DNA from: Chloranthus sessilifolius
Taxonomy: Eukaryota; Streptophyta; Magnoliopsida; Chloranthales; Chloranthaceae
Assembly (NCBI GenBank): GCA_021018995.1
Contig: CM037596.1
Coordinates: 88,977,184 to 89,041,183, forward strand
Reading direction: 5' to 3'
Length of the DNA: 64,000 bases
Shown here: positions 22,405 to 33,727 of the stretch, piece after piece
How the letters are laid out: each line of letters opens with the position of its first letter
Position numbering within the stretch: position 1 is the first letter of the stretch
The notes under the pieces: model-generated
Seen by the model: only the letters and a program-made list of their open reading frames with translations
Told to the model about the DNA's origin: nothing
The model's database searches: none
Translations under genes and position numbers: made by a program

Positions 22405-24960
22405 ATGTCCATGCCAAGCCAACCACCCATTCCATCCACATCCCCTCAAAACCCAACACATTTCCCACGCCCATCCATGATAGACCCAACCCAAATTTCC
22501 ACATTCACACCCATGCCCCATTTTCCATCATCCCCATATAGACCCAATCCACCATCCTTTACCTCGATCACCTCTACCCTATCCGACCCCCCACAAGTCC
22601 CCCCATTTACCCGGGTTATGCCCATTTTTAGTGGGGCCATGCTCGGTTTTTTCCAAACACCCACACTTTACCCTTTATCATCCTTAAACATCTCCAACCC
22701 ATCCCCCTTTGCCAATGTCCCACCCCATTCCTTCAATCCATCCCATACCATGGCCATGCCTAATTTTCCCTCCACATCCACCCCATCTATACCCAATCAT
22801 CTCTTAAATCCACCATCCACATATGATCCTCCTTCCATCACCATGATGGAGGAGATGTTCCAAGCCTACTCCTTATGGAAGGCTTCCCAAAACACCCCCC
22901 ATCATCCACACCCTACATCCATGAACCCATCCCATACCTTAGCCAACCTCCATGCTTCACTCCCCCATGACCCCCATCAATCCCCCATAATTCACACCAT
23001 CCAAACCCCCATCTCCCATATGCCCCAAGGCCCATTGGCCCAAAACCCCACCACCCATGATCTCCAAGGGCCTATGACCCAAACCCATCAAGGGCCCATG
23101 GCCCATACCCCCTCAAAACCCAATGGGCCCAACCCACATACATCAAGGGCCCATGACCCAAGCCCAAACCCTCCAAGGGCCCATGGTCCATACCCCTCAA
23201 AACTCAATGGGCCAGACCCATATACTTCAAGAGCCCACAGCCCAGACCCATCTGGCCCTGGCCCATGGCCCAAACCCTCCAAGGGCCAATGGCTCATACC
23301 CATCAAGGCCTAATGGGCCAAGATCCCCCAAATCTCACAACCTTTACCCAAGCTCAAACCAACCAAGGCCTTATGGCCCAAACCTACCCCGGGCCCATGG
23401 CCCAAGCCCCATACTCATACCCTCCACAATACCCCCAAAATTTCACCCACCCCCAACCTTTACAACCGGGTCAAACCCATGCCATACCTCAGACCCAATT
23501 TTCCCATGGCCCCACACCCCAAGGCCATACCCAAACCTTCCCCCATATCCAATGGCCCCATCATGCCCCACCCTTAAACCAAACTACCACTCATCCCATC
23601 ACCCCACAACACCTCCCTTACATTCAAGGGGCTCACCCAACCCATATCCAATCTAATCCCATCCAGTCCATACAACAACAGTTTGAGAATCCCGTCCTCA
23701 CTGCACCTTACATAGATCAGCAGTATGAGGAGGACAAGACCAGAAATAGTGGTGCCTATGTTGGGACAGTGACCACTGTTAATCCTCCACTTATGGTTAC
23801 CCCACCTTTGATAGCGTAGAGCGAGTCCAGACCGGCTGTTGAAAAAGTAGCCCCCATGTCCAAAGAATCAGAATAGTTAAGGGAGAAGTTGGACAAGATT
23901 CAGAAACAGTTGTTGAAGATGGGCGGTGCTGAAATCCACGCCACTGATTTTACAGATTTATGTTTGTTTGTCGAGGTCCCCCTACCCCCCAAATTTAAAA
24001 TGCCAGTATTCAACAAGTACAATGGCACGGGCAACCTGATTGCACACCTCAAGTCCTATTGTGGGGACATGTGCCAGTACGGGGGGGACGAGAGACTGCT
24101 AATAAAAGTATTTCAGAAAAGCTTGATCGGTCCAACTCTGAGATGGTTTACATCTCTTGAACCGTCCATGATGAAGACATGGAAGGACTTGACGTAGTTG
24201 TTCCAAGAACAGTATGTCTACAATACTATTGAACTGCGCAAGTCCAATTTAGCTTGGTTGAAACTGAATCCCAACGAGACCTTCAGCGACTATTTGGGGC
24301 ATTGGAGAGCCCTAGCAGATCAAGTCAGAAACAGAATACCAGACGATGAGCAGATAGAGATGATTTCAAAGAACAATCTGCCATTGATTTCTAATTTTCT
24401 TGTCTACCAACAGCAGTCTAGTTTTGCTGATTTGGTAAGGAACGCCAACTGCTGTGAGGATGCCATCAGGGAAGGACGGCTCAACAAGAATGCTTCAAGG
24501 GGACCTAGTAGAGTTAGAAGGTTTGCCGAACAGAGAAATGATAAGAGGGCAGGGGCAGAGGTGCAAAATGTGACCAATACCAAGCCCAATAATAATGTAG
24601 TCCCCTTTCAGTTTAAGGTAGCGCAACCAGCTCCCGTCAGACTAGGGCCACTGTAGAGAGGAGGGAACAGACAAGGGGTACAAATAACCCCGAAGAGGAG
24701 AGCCCGTTATGATTGTGCTTTTACACCCTTGGGGCAATCTTTAAGTGTACTTTTACCTTTATTAATCGAAAAGGGATTAGTAACTGTGCTCCAACCACGA
24801 CCTCCTCCCAATTCGATTCCATATAATTTTGACTCGAATACTCATTGTAATTTCCACTAGGGTTCGAGTCACCTGACTGATCGCAACTTCCCATTGAAGC
24901 ACGTGATCTAAGACTTAATCGATGCTGAGAAGATTATTCCCACTGCACCCACCCAAGCAA
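22405..24960 (+). pseudogene. gag: C gag, frameshifted
   Basis: The likely start is ATG 22405. The first 470 codons are Pro/His/Ser/Thr-rich low complexity containing an octapeptide array with two frame switches (near 23115 and 23250). From 23820 the frame carries the Retrotrans_gag domain: VPLPPKFKMPVFNKYNGTG, LLIKVFQKSLIGPTLRWF, WKDLT, and RKSNLAWLKLNPNETFSDY. In-frame TAGs occur at 23817, 23874, 24195 and 24654. A degraded Tat-type zinc-knuckle region (C-x2-H then PLKH) lies about 24842-24915. Gag would form the particle around the RNA. Confidence 0.75.
23030..23420 (+). repeat. 24-bp array encoding QGPMAQTH-like octapeptides
   Basis: Repeated CAAGGGCCCATGGCCCA words, unit close to 24 bp, about a dozen copies. 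They translate to QGPMTQTH, QGPMAHTP and similar. The GC-rich palindromic core GGGCCCATGGCCC stands out from AT-rich surroundings. Frameshifts inside the array explain why three overlapping frames all appear open. Confidence 0.65.
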
Positions 24961-25050
24961 ACTAGCATGCGAATATTCACCAAGTTCCTCTGCCACTGCA
25001 CCCTACCAAAGTAGCAGGTCTCAGACCCACCATAGGAATGGTAGAGGAAA

Positions 25051-25518
25051 GTGAGGAAGAGTATGAATTTGACCCCTCTGATTACATCAGTAACAAAGAA
25101 ATTATGTGGTCCCAAGGCAGTGAGACCAAGAAGAAAGAACCATTGGGGTGGGATTGAGCCCCTAAAACTGGCAGATTATTTTCCTATCCCTACACCAGCA
25201 GTTGAACCCCTAGATCTTAGGGCCTATTTTCTACCATCCACTCTCATAAATTACGTACAAATAAATTCATATCAACCATACTCCGCCGCCCACTTGAATT
25301 ACCCAATAAGCCATCCGGCCTCCAATTCTCCACCCGCACCCATCAATTATCAATGGCCTGCATCCACCCCATTACCCCCAGTTCATCCTTCACCCACACC
25401 CATCAATTACCAATGGCCTACGCCCACCCCATTACCCCCGGTGCAACCACCGTTAAGCTTCACCACCCCTACCTGGCCTAATTTGGCCACCCACCCATCC
25501 ATCACTGAGGTAAGCTAG
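25051..25518 (+). pseudogene. Pro/Tyr-rich linker between C gag and protease
   Basis: About 155 open codons, rich in Pro, with a duplicated segment PINYQWPxxTPLPPV. It lies between the gag zinc region and the protease, where Tat elements have a variable linker. No known domain. Confidence 0.45.
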
Positions 25519-25649
25519 GTCTTACCTACCCTTCTAGAGCCATCAGTACATGCACATCAAGTACCGACAACCATACCTTTTCAGCTCTCAGGACCCACCT
25601 ATGACCCTCATCAGGTCCCGCTGAGCTATGAGCAAACCAATGCTAACAC

Positions 25650-26700
25650 CGGCAGTAGCAAAAGGGAGGGGGCAGTGGACTTCGTTACCAGATCGAAAAG
25701 AATCTTGAAATAGCCCGAGGTAGCAACAATAACAACAGCAATAGCACCAGCACGGCCAGAGGGAAGAAGGATAGTGCAGTCCACCCGTTTGAGAAGATGA
25801 GGTGGGAGCACATTCTTGAGACTCAATTAAGAAGGATGCTAGCCCATATCACTGTCTGGGATATCTTGATGATGTCCCCACTCTATTTCGAAGCTCTAAT
25901 GGGAGCGTTAAAGAATGCCCATGTGTCCCAATAGGTGAGCCCAGACGAAGTCGAGCAATTAATCGGATAAGTGATGGCACCCAATGCCATTGCATTTTTG
26001 GACGCAAATTTATCTGAGGAGGGAAACAGTCATGCTAAATCCCTCAATATTACTGTCGAATTTGGGAACATGATAATTCCCTTAGTTCTAATTGATAATG
26101 GGTCGGCTCTGAATGTGTGCCCATTACGAACTGCCACCAAGATCAACGTGGACCCCTGTATGCTAAGGACGACAAGAACTAGCGCTCGAGATTTGATAAT
26201 ACAAGAAGAAAAATCATGGGAGAGGTCGATTTGGAATTAGTATTGGGCCCATGAGCTTCTCTATACCTTTTCAAGTGATGGATATCAAATCTGCTTTTAA
26301 TTTGCTGATAGGACGTCCGTGGTTGTACGAGGTTGGGGTGATACCTTCTACCCTCCACCAAAAGTTAAAATTCATATCCGGGCAGAAGGTGTTCACCATC
26401 ATTGGCGAAGGGCACGATGAGAAAGACAAGGCCACTCATAGCATTGAAAATCCTAAAGTAGTGGATGTGCCACATACTGAGGAAGACACCAACCTCTACA
26501 GTTTCGAGTATGAGGTGTCAGCAATAAGTCCAGAACCCCTGAGAAAGATCACTCCCACAACCAGTGACAGAATAGAAGCAGCAGTGGCCATGATCCAGAA
26601 ATGGGGCTATCAGAAAGTCAGAGGACTAGGGCCTAGATTATAGGGCAGAAGAGAGCCAGTTATTGCCAAGGGGCAGAAAGTCCGATTCAGGTTAGGTTAC
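25650..26700 (+). pseudogene. pro: C protease with G-patch-like tail
   Basis: The N-terminal segment (TRSKRILK; MRWEHILETQLRRML) matches the region upstream of Tat proteases. The active-site loop is VLIDNGSALNVCPL near 26080-26135, so the catalytic Asp is kept. A frameshift near 26215-26240 leads to MSFSIPFQVMDIKSAFNLLIGRPW. The segment AVAMIQKWGYQKVRGLGPRL (26580-26639) resembles a G-patch, and LGYKPT follows near 26692-26709. It ends in TAG 26641-26643 and further stops. Confidence 0.65.
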
Positions 26701-27410
26701 AAACCCACAGAGGAAGAGATCAGAGAGACTAAAGAGAAAGCCAGGGTCGCTGCAGCTGCAAGGGCAAGAGGAATCAACGTAGAAGAAAAACTTAGCCCTA
26801 GGTCGCACATCAGGGAATCCTTTGTCAGCGTTGGGGTCATAAAGATCGATTGAAATGGGGTAACCCATTTGACCCAACACAAACCCATAGCCCCTGTCCA
26901 CCCCACCAATCCCCACATCTCCCTTCCCAACCTTGAAATAGATCTGGCTGCCTTATCCCTTTTTGAGGAGTGGCATTCCATACGTGAACAAACTCCTCCT
27001 GTGGTAAACTACCACAGGACTCCGCTGACATTTGAGGATGAAATCTCAGACGAACCTATGGTCTATATGAAGGAGGCCGGCCCTGAAGAGTCACACTCGC
27101 CAGCCTCCTACATCCAAAAAGGTAAAGGGGCAGCAAGTTAGGTATGTAATTGGGCATCTTTGCCCCAAACTCTAGAAGTAGGGAGTGGCCTACAATTTGG
27201 CACCTGTTTCTCAAAAAAAAAAACCTATAAAAAGTGAGATAAGCCCTTAGCAGGCAATACCTTGTATATACACAGACTCGCACTGCCAAGTGTCCATCTC
27301 CGAAGAAATACAAAACCGCAAGAACATCGAAAAAATATAAAATCCAAAAACATTAAAAAATATAAAGTCTAAAAATAATTTCATTTAAAATTTTAGATAA
27401 AATCTCACAA
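26700..27410 (+). other. C linker between protease and RT
   Basis: An acidic/Pro-rich coding remnant (open 26869-27141) followed by A-rich non-coding-looking sequence (27310-27390). No domain recognised. Confidence 0.4.
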
Positions 27411-28565
27411 AAAGATGCCTTAATTGATATACCCATCCCACGTGAAATCGATCCCTTTTCGGTAGAAATACAAGAAGAGGAAGGAATCACGAGTCTGGAC
27501 GAGGATGTCCCCTTTGAGGAGCTCCCCAATGAGCTCCTTGACCGGTTTGCCGAATTTGAGCATGGCCCTACCCCCATTATTGAAGAAACCAAGGACATTA
27601 ATCTAGGGATTGAGGAGATTCCCCGAATTACCAAGATTGGAATGTCATTATCTCCCAAAGAAAGAAAAAGCATGATTGATTTCCTGCGGTCATACCAAGA
27701 CATTTTTGCATGGTCATACGAGGACATGTCTGGTCTGGACACCGATTTGGTCGAGCATGAGTTGCCTCTCTATCCTGATGTGAAGTCCGTTAAACAGAAG
27801 CTGAGACATCTCCGATTTGAGTGGATGCTGAAAGTCAAAGACAAGGTCATCAAGCAGTATGATGCGAGGTTTCTCATGGTCTCCAAATACCACAGTGGCT
27901 AGCCAATATTGTGCCTATGTTGAAGAAGGATGGAAAGGTCCGCATGTGTATCGATTTCTGAAATTTGAATAAGACAAGCCCGAAAGACGATTTCTCATTG
28001 CCACACATCGACATCTTGGTCGATAATATCGCTAAGCATGGGATGCTTTCTTTTATGGACGAATTCTCTGGATACAATCAGATAAAGGTGGCAGAGGCAG
28101 ATCGAGAGAAGACTGCATTCATCACTCGTTAGGGAACCTTTTGCTACAGAGTCATGCCATTCGAGCTGAAGAATGTCGGTGCAACATACCAGAGAGCTAT
28201 GACCGCACTATTTCATGACATGAAGCACTGAGAAATTGAAATATACGTTGATGATATGATAGCCAAGTCACCGGAGCGAGGCGATCACTTGGTAAACCTC
28301 CAGAAATTGTTTGAGAGGCTGAGAAAATATAGGTTATGTCTGAATCCATAGAAGTGCGCATTTGGCGCTATGTCCGAGAAACTGTTGGATTTATCGTCAG
28401 GAGGAGAGGGATCGAGGTCGACCCAATCAAAGTTAAAGCCATCACAGAAATGCCACCGCCGTCTACTGAGAAAGAGGTTAGAGGGTTCTTGGGTAGAATA
28501 CAATATATCAGTCGGTTCATTACACAGTTAACTGCCATCTACATGTTGATCTTCAAGCTGTAAAA
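27411..28565 (+). pseudogene. RT: C reverse transcriptase, frameshifted
   Basis: Pre-RT KERKSMIDFLRSYQDIFAWSYEDM and VKQKLRHLRFEWMLKVKDKV, then after a frameshift near 27895 the fingers (WLANIVPMLKKDGKVRMCID), palm (MLSFMDEFSGYNQIKVAEAD) and an intact YVDD at 28243-28254. Stops are TGA 27959-27961, TAG 28130-28132, TGA 28229-28231 and TAG 28349-28351. A second frameshift near 28375 leads to the thumb segment EKEVRGFLGRIQYISRFI. TAA at 28561-28563 ends it. Confidence 0.8.
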
Positions 28566-29040
28566 GAAGAATTCACCTATTGATTGTCAGGCAGCATTCA
28601 ATAAAATCAAAGGCTACCTCCTCAATCCACCTGTTTTGGTGCCACCTGTGCCAGGGAGACCACTCTTGATGTATCACTCCACGACGGAAGTTTCGATGGG
28701 ATGTGTCCTAGGGCAGCATGACGAGATGGGAAGAAGGGAGCAGGCCATTTATTACCTCAGCAAGAAGTTTACTAATTACGAGATGCACTATTCTCATTTA
28801 GAGAAAGCATTCTTGGCTCTTGTATGGGCTACTCAGAGGCTCTGCCATTACTTGTTATCTCAAGCCATTCTACTTTTAGCCCGAATGGATCTGTTGAAAT
28901 ACCTATTTGAAAAGACGGCTCTTACTGGACGAACTGCACGCTGGCATCTCATGTTATCCGAGTTCGACATCACGTATGCCACTCAGAAGTCGATTAAGGG
29001 GCAGGCACTCACCGATCATCTTGTCGACAATCCTTTGCTA
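28566..29040 (+). pseudogene. RH: C first RNase H domain
   Basis: Open from about 28566 (SPIDCQAAFNKIKGYLLNPP) through MGCVLGQHDE, QAIYYLSKKFTNYEMHYS, LEKAFLALVWATQRLCHYL and RWHLMLSEFDI to ALTDHLVDNP. This is the ordinary retroelement RNase H following RT, nearly free of stops. It acts with RT in particles. Confidence 0.75.
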
Positions 29041-29130
29041 GATTACGAAACTTTGAGAACTGAGTTCCTCGATGAGGACATCCTTTTTATGACGAAAGAT
29101 GATACTGAAGAAATAAAGTATTCTTAGGTA

Positions 29131-29560
29131 ATGCACTTTGGCGGGGCAGCCAATGCCGAGGGTCAGGGAGTTGGCGCTATTCTGATTTCACTGAAAGGAT
29201 CACATGTACCAGTCTCTATCAAGCTCAACTTCTCTTGCACTAACAACATAGCTGAGTACGAAGTGTGTGCCGCTAGTCTGCAGGTAGCTCTCGATCAAAA
29301 TATAACTCACCTCTGAGTGTTTGGCGATTCACAATTAATTATATGCCAGACGAACAGTGACTGGAAGATAAAAAACGAGAAACTGATCCCTTACCATGAG
29401 CACCTCGAGGATCTGATAGCTTACTTCAAGGACGTGACATTCTCATATATCCCACGTATAAGGAATCACTTTGCCGACGCACTAGCAATATTGGCATCAA
29501 TGATAGAAATCCCGTATGGTGCCGAGATGAAGCCGATCATGATCGAATAGAGAAATGAGT
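29131..29560 (+). pseudogene. aRH: C second (archaeal-type) RNase H, characteristic of Tat lineage
   Basis: MHFGGAANAEGQGVGAILIS, CTNNIAEYEVC, VFGDSQLIICQ and RNHFADALAILASM match the extra RNase H found between the first RNase H and integrase in Tat elements. The expected Asp of FDGA is Gly (codon 29140-29142), so the active site is damaged. A TGA at 29314-29316 interrupts just before VFGDS. Confidence 0.8.
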
Positions 29561-29779
29561 CGGCCTTCTGCCTCCAGATTGAGGAACCTCCCAAGCTTGA
29601 TGATGAGCCACCTTGGTTCTCAGATATCAAGAATTTTCTCAAGACATTAACTTTCCTTGAGAGTACGTCCAGGACGGACCGGCGAACCATTCAACGTCTA
29701 GCAGTAGGCTACGTCATTTGTGGGGAATGCCTTTATAGGTGATCCTACAATAACATCTTACTCAGGTGTCTTACTGAAA

Positions 29780-30862
29780 GTTAAGCGACCAATATCATGA
29801 AGGAGATCCATGAGGGAGTATGAGGAGCCCACGTCAGTGGTCACATGCTTGCTAAGAAAATTCTATGGCAGGGATACTTTTGGACCACTATGGAATCAAA
29901 CTACTGTAAATATGTTCAGAAATGCTACAAGTGTCAGGAACACTCCAGTCTGATACACGCTCATGCCATCAATCTTCACTGCATGACCACTCCTTAGCCA
30001 TTTGCTACCTGGGACCTTGATGTCATTGGAATGATTAATCTGAAAGCATCAAATGGACATCAGTTCATCCTCGTCGCTATTGAATACTTTACTAAGTTGT
30101 TAGAAGCGACGTCATATGCCAACATCACGGCCAGTCACGTTGAGAAGTTTCTCAAAAATAATATTGTGTGTCGATTTGGAGTACCCAAGGATATTATCAC
30201 GGTCAATGGTACTAACTTTGCAAATAAGCATATCCGAGCCTTCTGCGAGCAATATAAAATCAAGCACCATTGCTCGTCACCTTATTGACCTCAAACTAAT
30301 GGAGCCGTGGAAGGTGCGAACAAGACAGTCGTCCGCATCCTTTATAAGATGGTCGTCACTTATCAAGATTGGAGCAAAATGCTGTCGTTTGCTTTGTGGG
30401 CCTATAGAACGCCGATCCGTACCGCTACAAGGGAAACACCATTCTCACTGGTATATGGAACCGAGGTTGTCCTACCGGTAGAGGTTGAAGTATCCTCGCT
30501 CTGAATCCTCATGGAATCAGGCTTAGCCGAAGCAGAGAGAGAGATCCCGCTTTGACTAGTTGAATTTATTAGATGAGAAGAGACTCTTAGCCTTGTGTCA
30601 TACTCAAGTTTACCAGGGGCGAATCACACGTGCTTACAATAAACGTGTCCGCGGTCGAGATCTAAAGATAGGAGACACTGTGTTGAAGAGGATCTTCCCA
30701 TCCCTCCACGCCGATCCGAGAGGAAAGTTCAAGCCGAACTGGGAAGGACCTTACGCCATTCGAGAGGTGCTACTGAGATATGCCATCCGCCTCGCCACCA
30801 TGGACAGAGATTATCTTTCTGAGCCCATCAACACTGGATACGTCCGACGGTTCTACGCTTAG
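29780..30862 (+). pseudogene. IN: C integrase, second catalytic Asp lost
   Basis: The zinc region has HEG...HVSGHML and CYKCQEH. The core has the first Asp in TWDLDVIGMI (near 30015), Val at codon 30202-30204 where Asp is expected (IITVNGTNF), and the Glu in QTNGAVEGANK. Stops include TGA 30286-30288, TGA 30502-30504 and TAG 30557-30559. The C-terminal module has GDTVLKRI and FKPNWEGPYAIREV and ends RRFYA at 30859. No chromodomain was seen. Confidence 0.8.
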
Positions 30863-33714
30863 TCTATCACGATAAGGTAAGTATTGGTGAAATATATACG
30901 TAATTGCTTAAGAACCACCCAAAAGAGGCATCATTCCAAGCACAGTAGCCAAAAAACATCCCTAAAAAAAGATGATATACTTTGTTACCCCATTTTGAGC
31001 TTAGGCCTTTCTTTCAATGAACCCCTTCTTAAAAAAAAAAGTGTACATATACAAAAAAGGGAAGTAAAGTTACCATCAAAATCCAAAAAAATTGGAAAAG
31101 CAAAACCCTAAAAAGAGATTGCCTAAAATAACATAAAGAAAAAAGAAAAAATAGAATCATGGGGTGTGTACAGTAAAATCTCCCAAGGAAGAAGAATATT
31201 GAGAGAAACTGAAGTCATATTAAGGAAACCCTTTTAGCCCAGCATACCTTCAAATCCTAACCTAATCCATGGCCAAGCTACACCCTGAAGGAAGCCCTCT
31301 TTTTAGGTTCACAAGTAGTCATAGTATCTGTTAAGTCAGCACAAGCCAAGTTGGGAGACGACACCAGAACCACATCCAGCCGGCTATGATGGAATTGACA
31401 TTTATGTCGTGGCTTTTGAAAAAGATAAAAAGAAATAAAAAGAAAAAAATAAAATAAAAATATAAGCTAAAAGAAAGATGGACGTTGTGAAAACCTGAAA
31501 GGGCGCTACGGGTAAAAAAAGGGAGTTTGTACGGACCAGGTGAAAACCCGAAAGGGCGCTTGTGGTAAGAGAGCTAAGCCCATGGACGTGGTGAAAACTC
31601 GAAAGGGCGCCACCGGTAAAAAAGGAGATAAATAAATTTTTAAAAAAAAAAAAAAAAAAGAAGAAAGGTTTGAAATGATTGATTGATGTTTGAGGAACCT
31701 TTTTGTTACTCTCCCTGATACCCTTTTCTGGGCCGCTCATACTAGTTCAAATCGGGCCCCGACCAGAATTGTCGTTGTGAAACGGCTTGGTCAAACGTAT
31801 GACTCAAGGTAAGGAGAAAGGTTTGACTCAATCCGAAGGGATTGATGTTCTTGGCTTGGTAAGGCTGTTGACCCGACTATTTAAAAGAGGGGTTCGACTA
31901 TGCCCAAAGTGGGATCCGTGACTCACCTCACTGATAAGGCATCATAAAAAAAAAAAAGAGAAAAGACAAAAAAGAATAAAAAAAAATCAAGAAAAATCCA
32001 AATATAAAAAAAATGTGTGTGTATATATTTCTACTCTTTCCCATATACATAGTTACAGCATCATACTTCCATCTCAAAAATAAAGAAAAAGAACAAAAAA
32101 AATCTCTAAAAATAAAAATTCAAAAAAATATATATAAATCTTGAAAATGAAAAAAATATAGGTAAAAGTGTTTTTCCTTCTGTTAATTAAGATGCTTATT
32201 GTTACCTATATAAACAAAAAAGGGGCTGACATTTTCTCAAAGATGTGCAGGAACATCAAACGGTCCAAAGCCTCGAAGCAGGCAACTTCTCAGCGATGGA
32301 GAAATTAGATGAAGCATCCCACCACTGACGTCAGGTCTATTAAAAAAAAAATGGAGAATGAAAATCATTTTAAAAAAGAAAAAAAGAAATCTGTGAACTT
32401 TTCATGCACAACTAGTCACATGCGTATTTTCGATGCGGTAAAATGTCAATATTTTATCGGCAACACAGCTGTACAAAACTAATGTCCTAGATCTAAGGTT
32501 CTCCTTGGATCCATAGATCCTACTTCAAAGTAGGAGCAACGGGGTCCATCATGATCAGACAATCAATGTTTCGATCAGGACAATTCCATTGCTAAATTGT
32601 TGAGCTAAGCGCAGTCTTTGATTCATATGAACGTGAGAGTCTAAGCTTTAAATTTTTCATGAACTTTTCGGAGGTGTGGACTCTTGGTCCATATGGTCTG
32701 GGCACGCGCCCTATGGGGTTTGAAGTCTGGATAACTCCGTTGGAAAAAGTCAATCGTTGGTTGAAACCAACTGTTGAGAATGAGATTACGTATCAATCAA
32801 ACTATATGCAACCATACATCCAGAAGGGTCCATTTCCCCTTTATTTTTTACATGCTTAAAACCTGTATTGGCAGCGGTATCCTTGTAGTGTACGTCATGC
32901 GTCTGGGTATCTGTATAATGATCATTTGTTCTCATAAATTATACCCGGGCAGGTCCGAGTCGGGGCTTCTATCGCCTTTCTTGCTTATCGCCCCTAATGG
33001 GTGCATGTTTATGCATAGTTAAATGATGTTTATAATCATTATTGGCAAAAACCAGGATTGGATGTCACTTTTGGGAGATTCTCAATGTTTGGTTGGATCT
33101 GTTCAAGGTAGTTGAAGCTGGATGCTCTAGGTCTTGTTGATATGGGGCATGCTTTTGAAAATGGCACGTCCTCCCAAAAAGCATTGTGACATCTATTCAC
33201 TTCGGCAGTCTTGTTAAATAAACATTGGGATCGATGGGTTCGCCCAAAGACCTCTAACCCTGCTTTCAGAAAGGGCACCCGCGAATAGTTAGATGCAACA
33301 TCCAAATGCCTCGTAGGATTAGATGCAAACTGTGGAGCCTTGCGTATTTTTGATTTGCGCCTATCTTTGAATGTGGGTCGATCACCCCTCTTACTTGTGA
33401 AGCTGTTGTATTCAGAATGAATCTTAAATGTCAAATACCTTCAAATCATCTCAAGAAGTGAATCTTTGGCCTGACATATAAGGCTTTCACAACTCGTTCC
33501 ACCTCAGTTATGCCTAATAATGTCACTAAGCGCTTAGGGACCAATTTCCTTGGGAAACGAATGTTTGGCCTGACATATAGGGCTTTCATTTTCTCACCAT
33601 GTTACTCGTCTGATGTTTGAAATTCATTCTGAATGCAGCAGACCCGTTAGTAATGCCTTGGGCCTCTTCTGATATCTCTTGTCTTTGGCATTCGATCATT
33701 AGTGATCGGATACT
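30863..33714 (+). other. 3' untranslated region of C
   Basis: Non-coding and A-rich, with poly-A and AT runs near 31020-31160, 31420-31460, 31640-31660 and 31950-32160. A phrase TTTGGCCTGACATATA(A/G)GGCTTTCA occurs twice (near 33466 and 33565). Nothing coding recognised. Confidence 0.55.
31484..31623 (+). repeat. Three-copy tandem repeat in C 3' UTR
   Basis: Three units of about 55-60 bp carrying GTGAAAACCCGAAAGGGCGC followed by GGTAA. Start positions about 31487, 31541 and 31590. Confidence 0.6.
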
Positions 33715-33727
33715 AAAGAGGAGTATC
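33709..33727 (+). other. Polypurine tract of C in a small hairpin
   Basis: GATACT and AGTATC flank AAAGAGG, so the purine tract is the loop of a 6-bp hairpin right before the LTR TG at 33728. Confidence 0.55.

Noticed and set aside
22446-23306. Minus-strand open frames opposite C gag
   Set aside because: Shadows of Pro/His-rich coding on the plus strand (Gly/Trp-rich antisense text).
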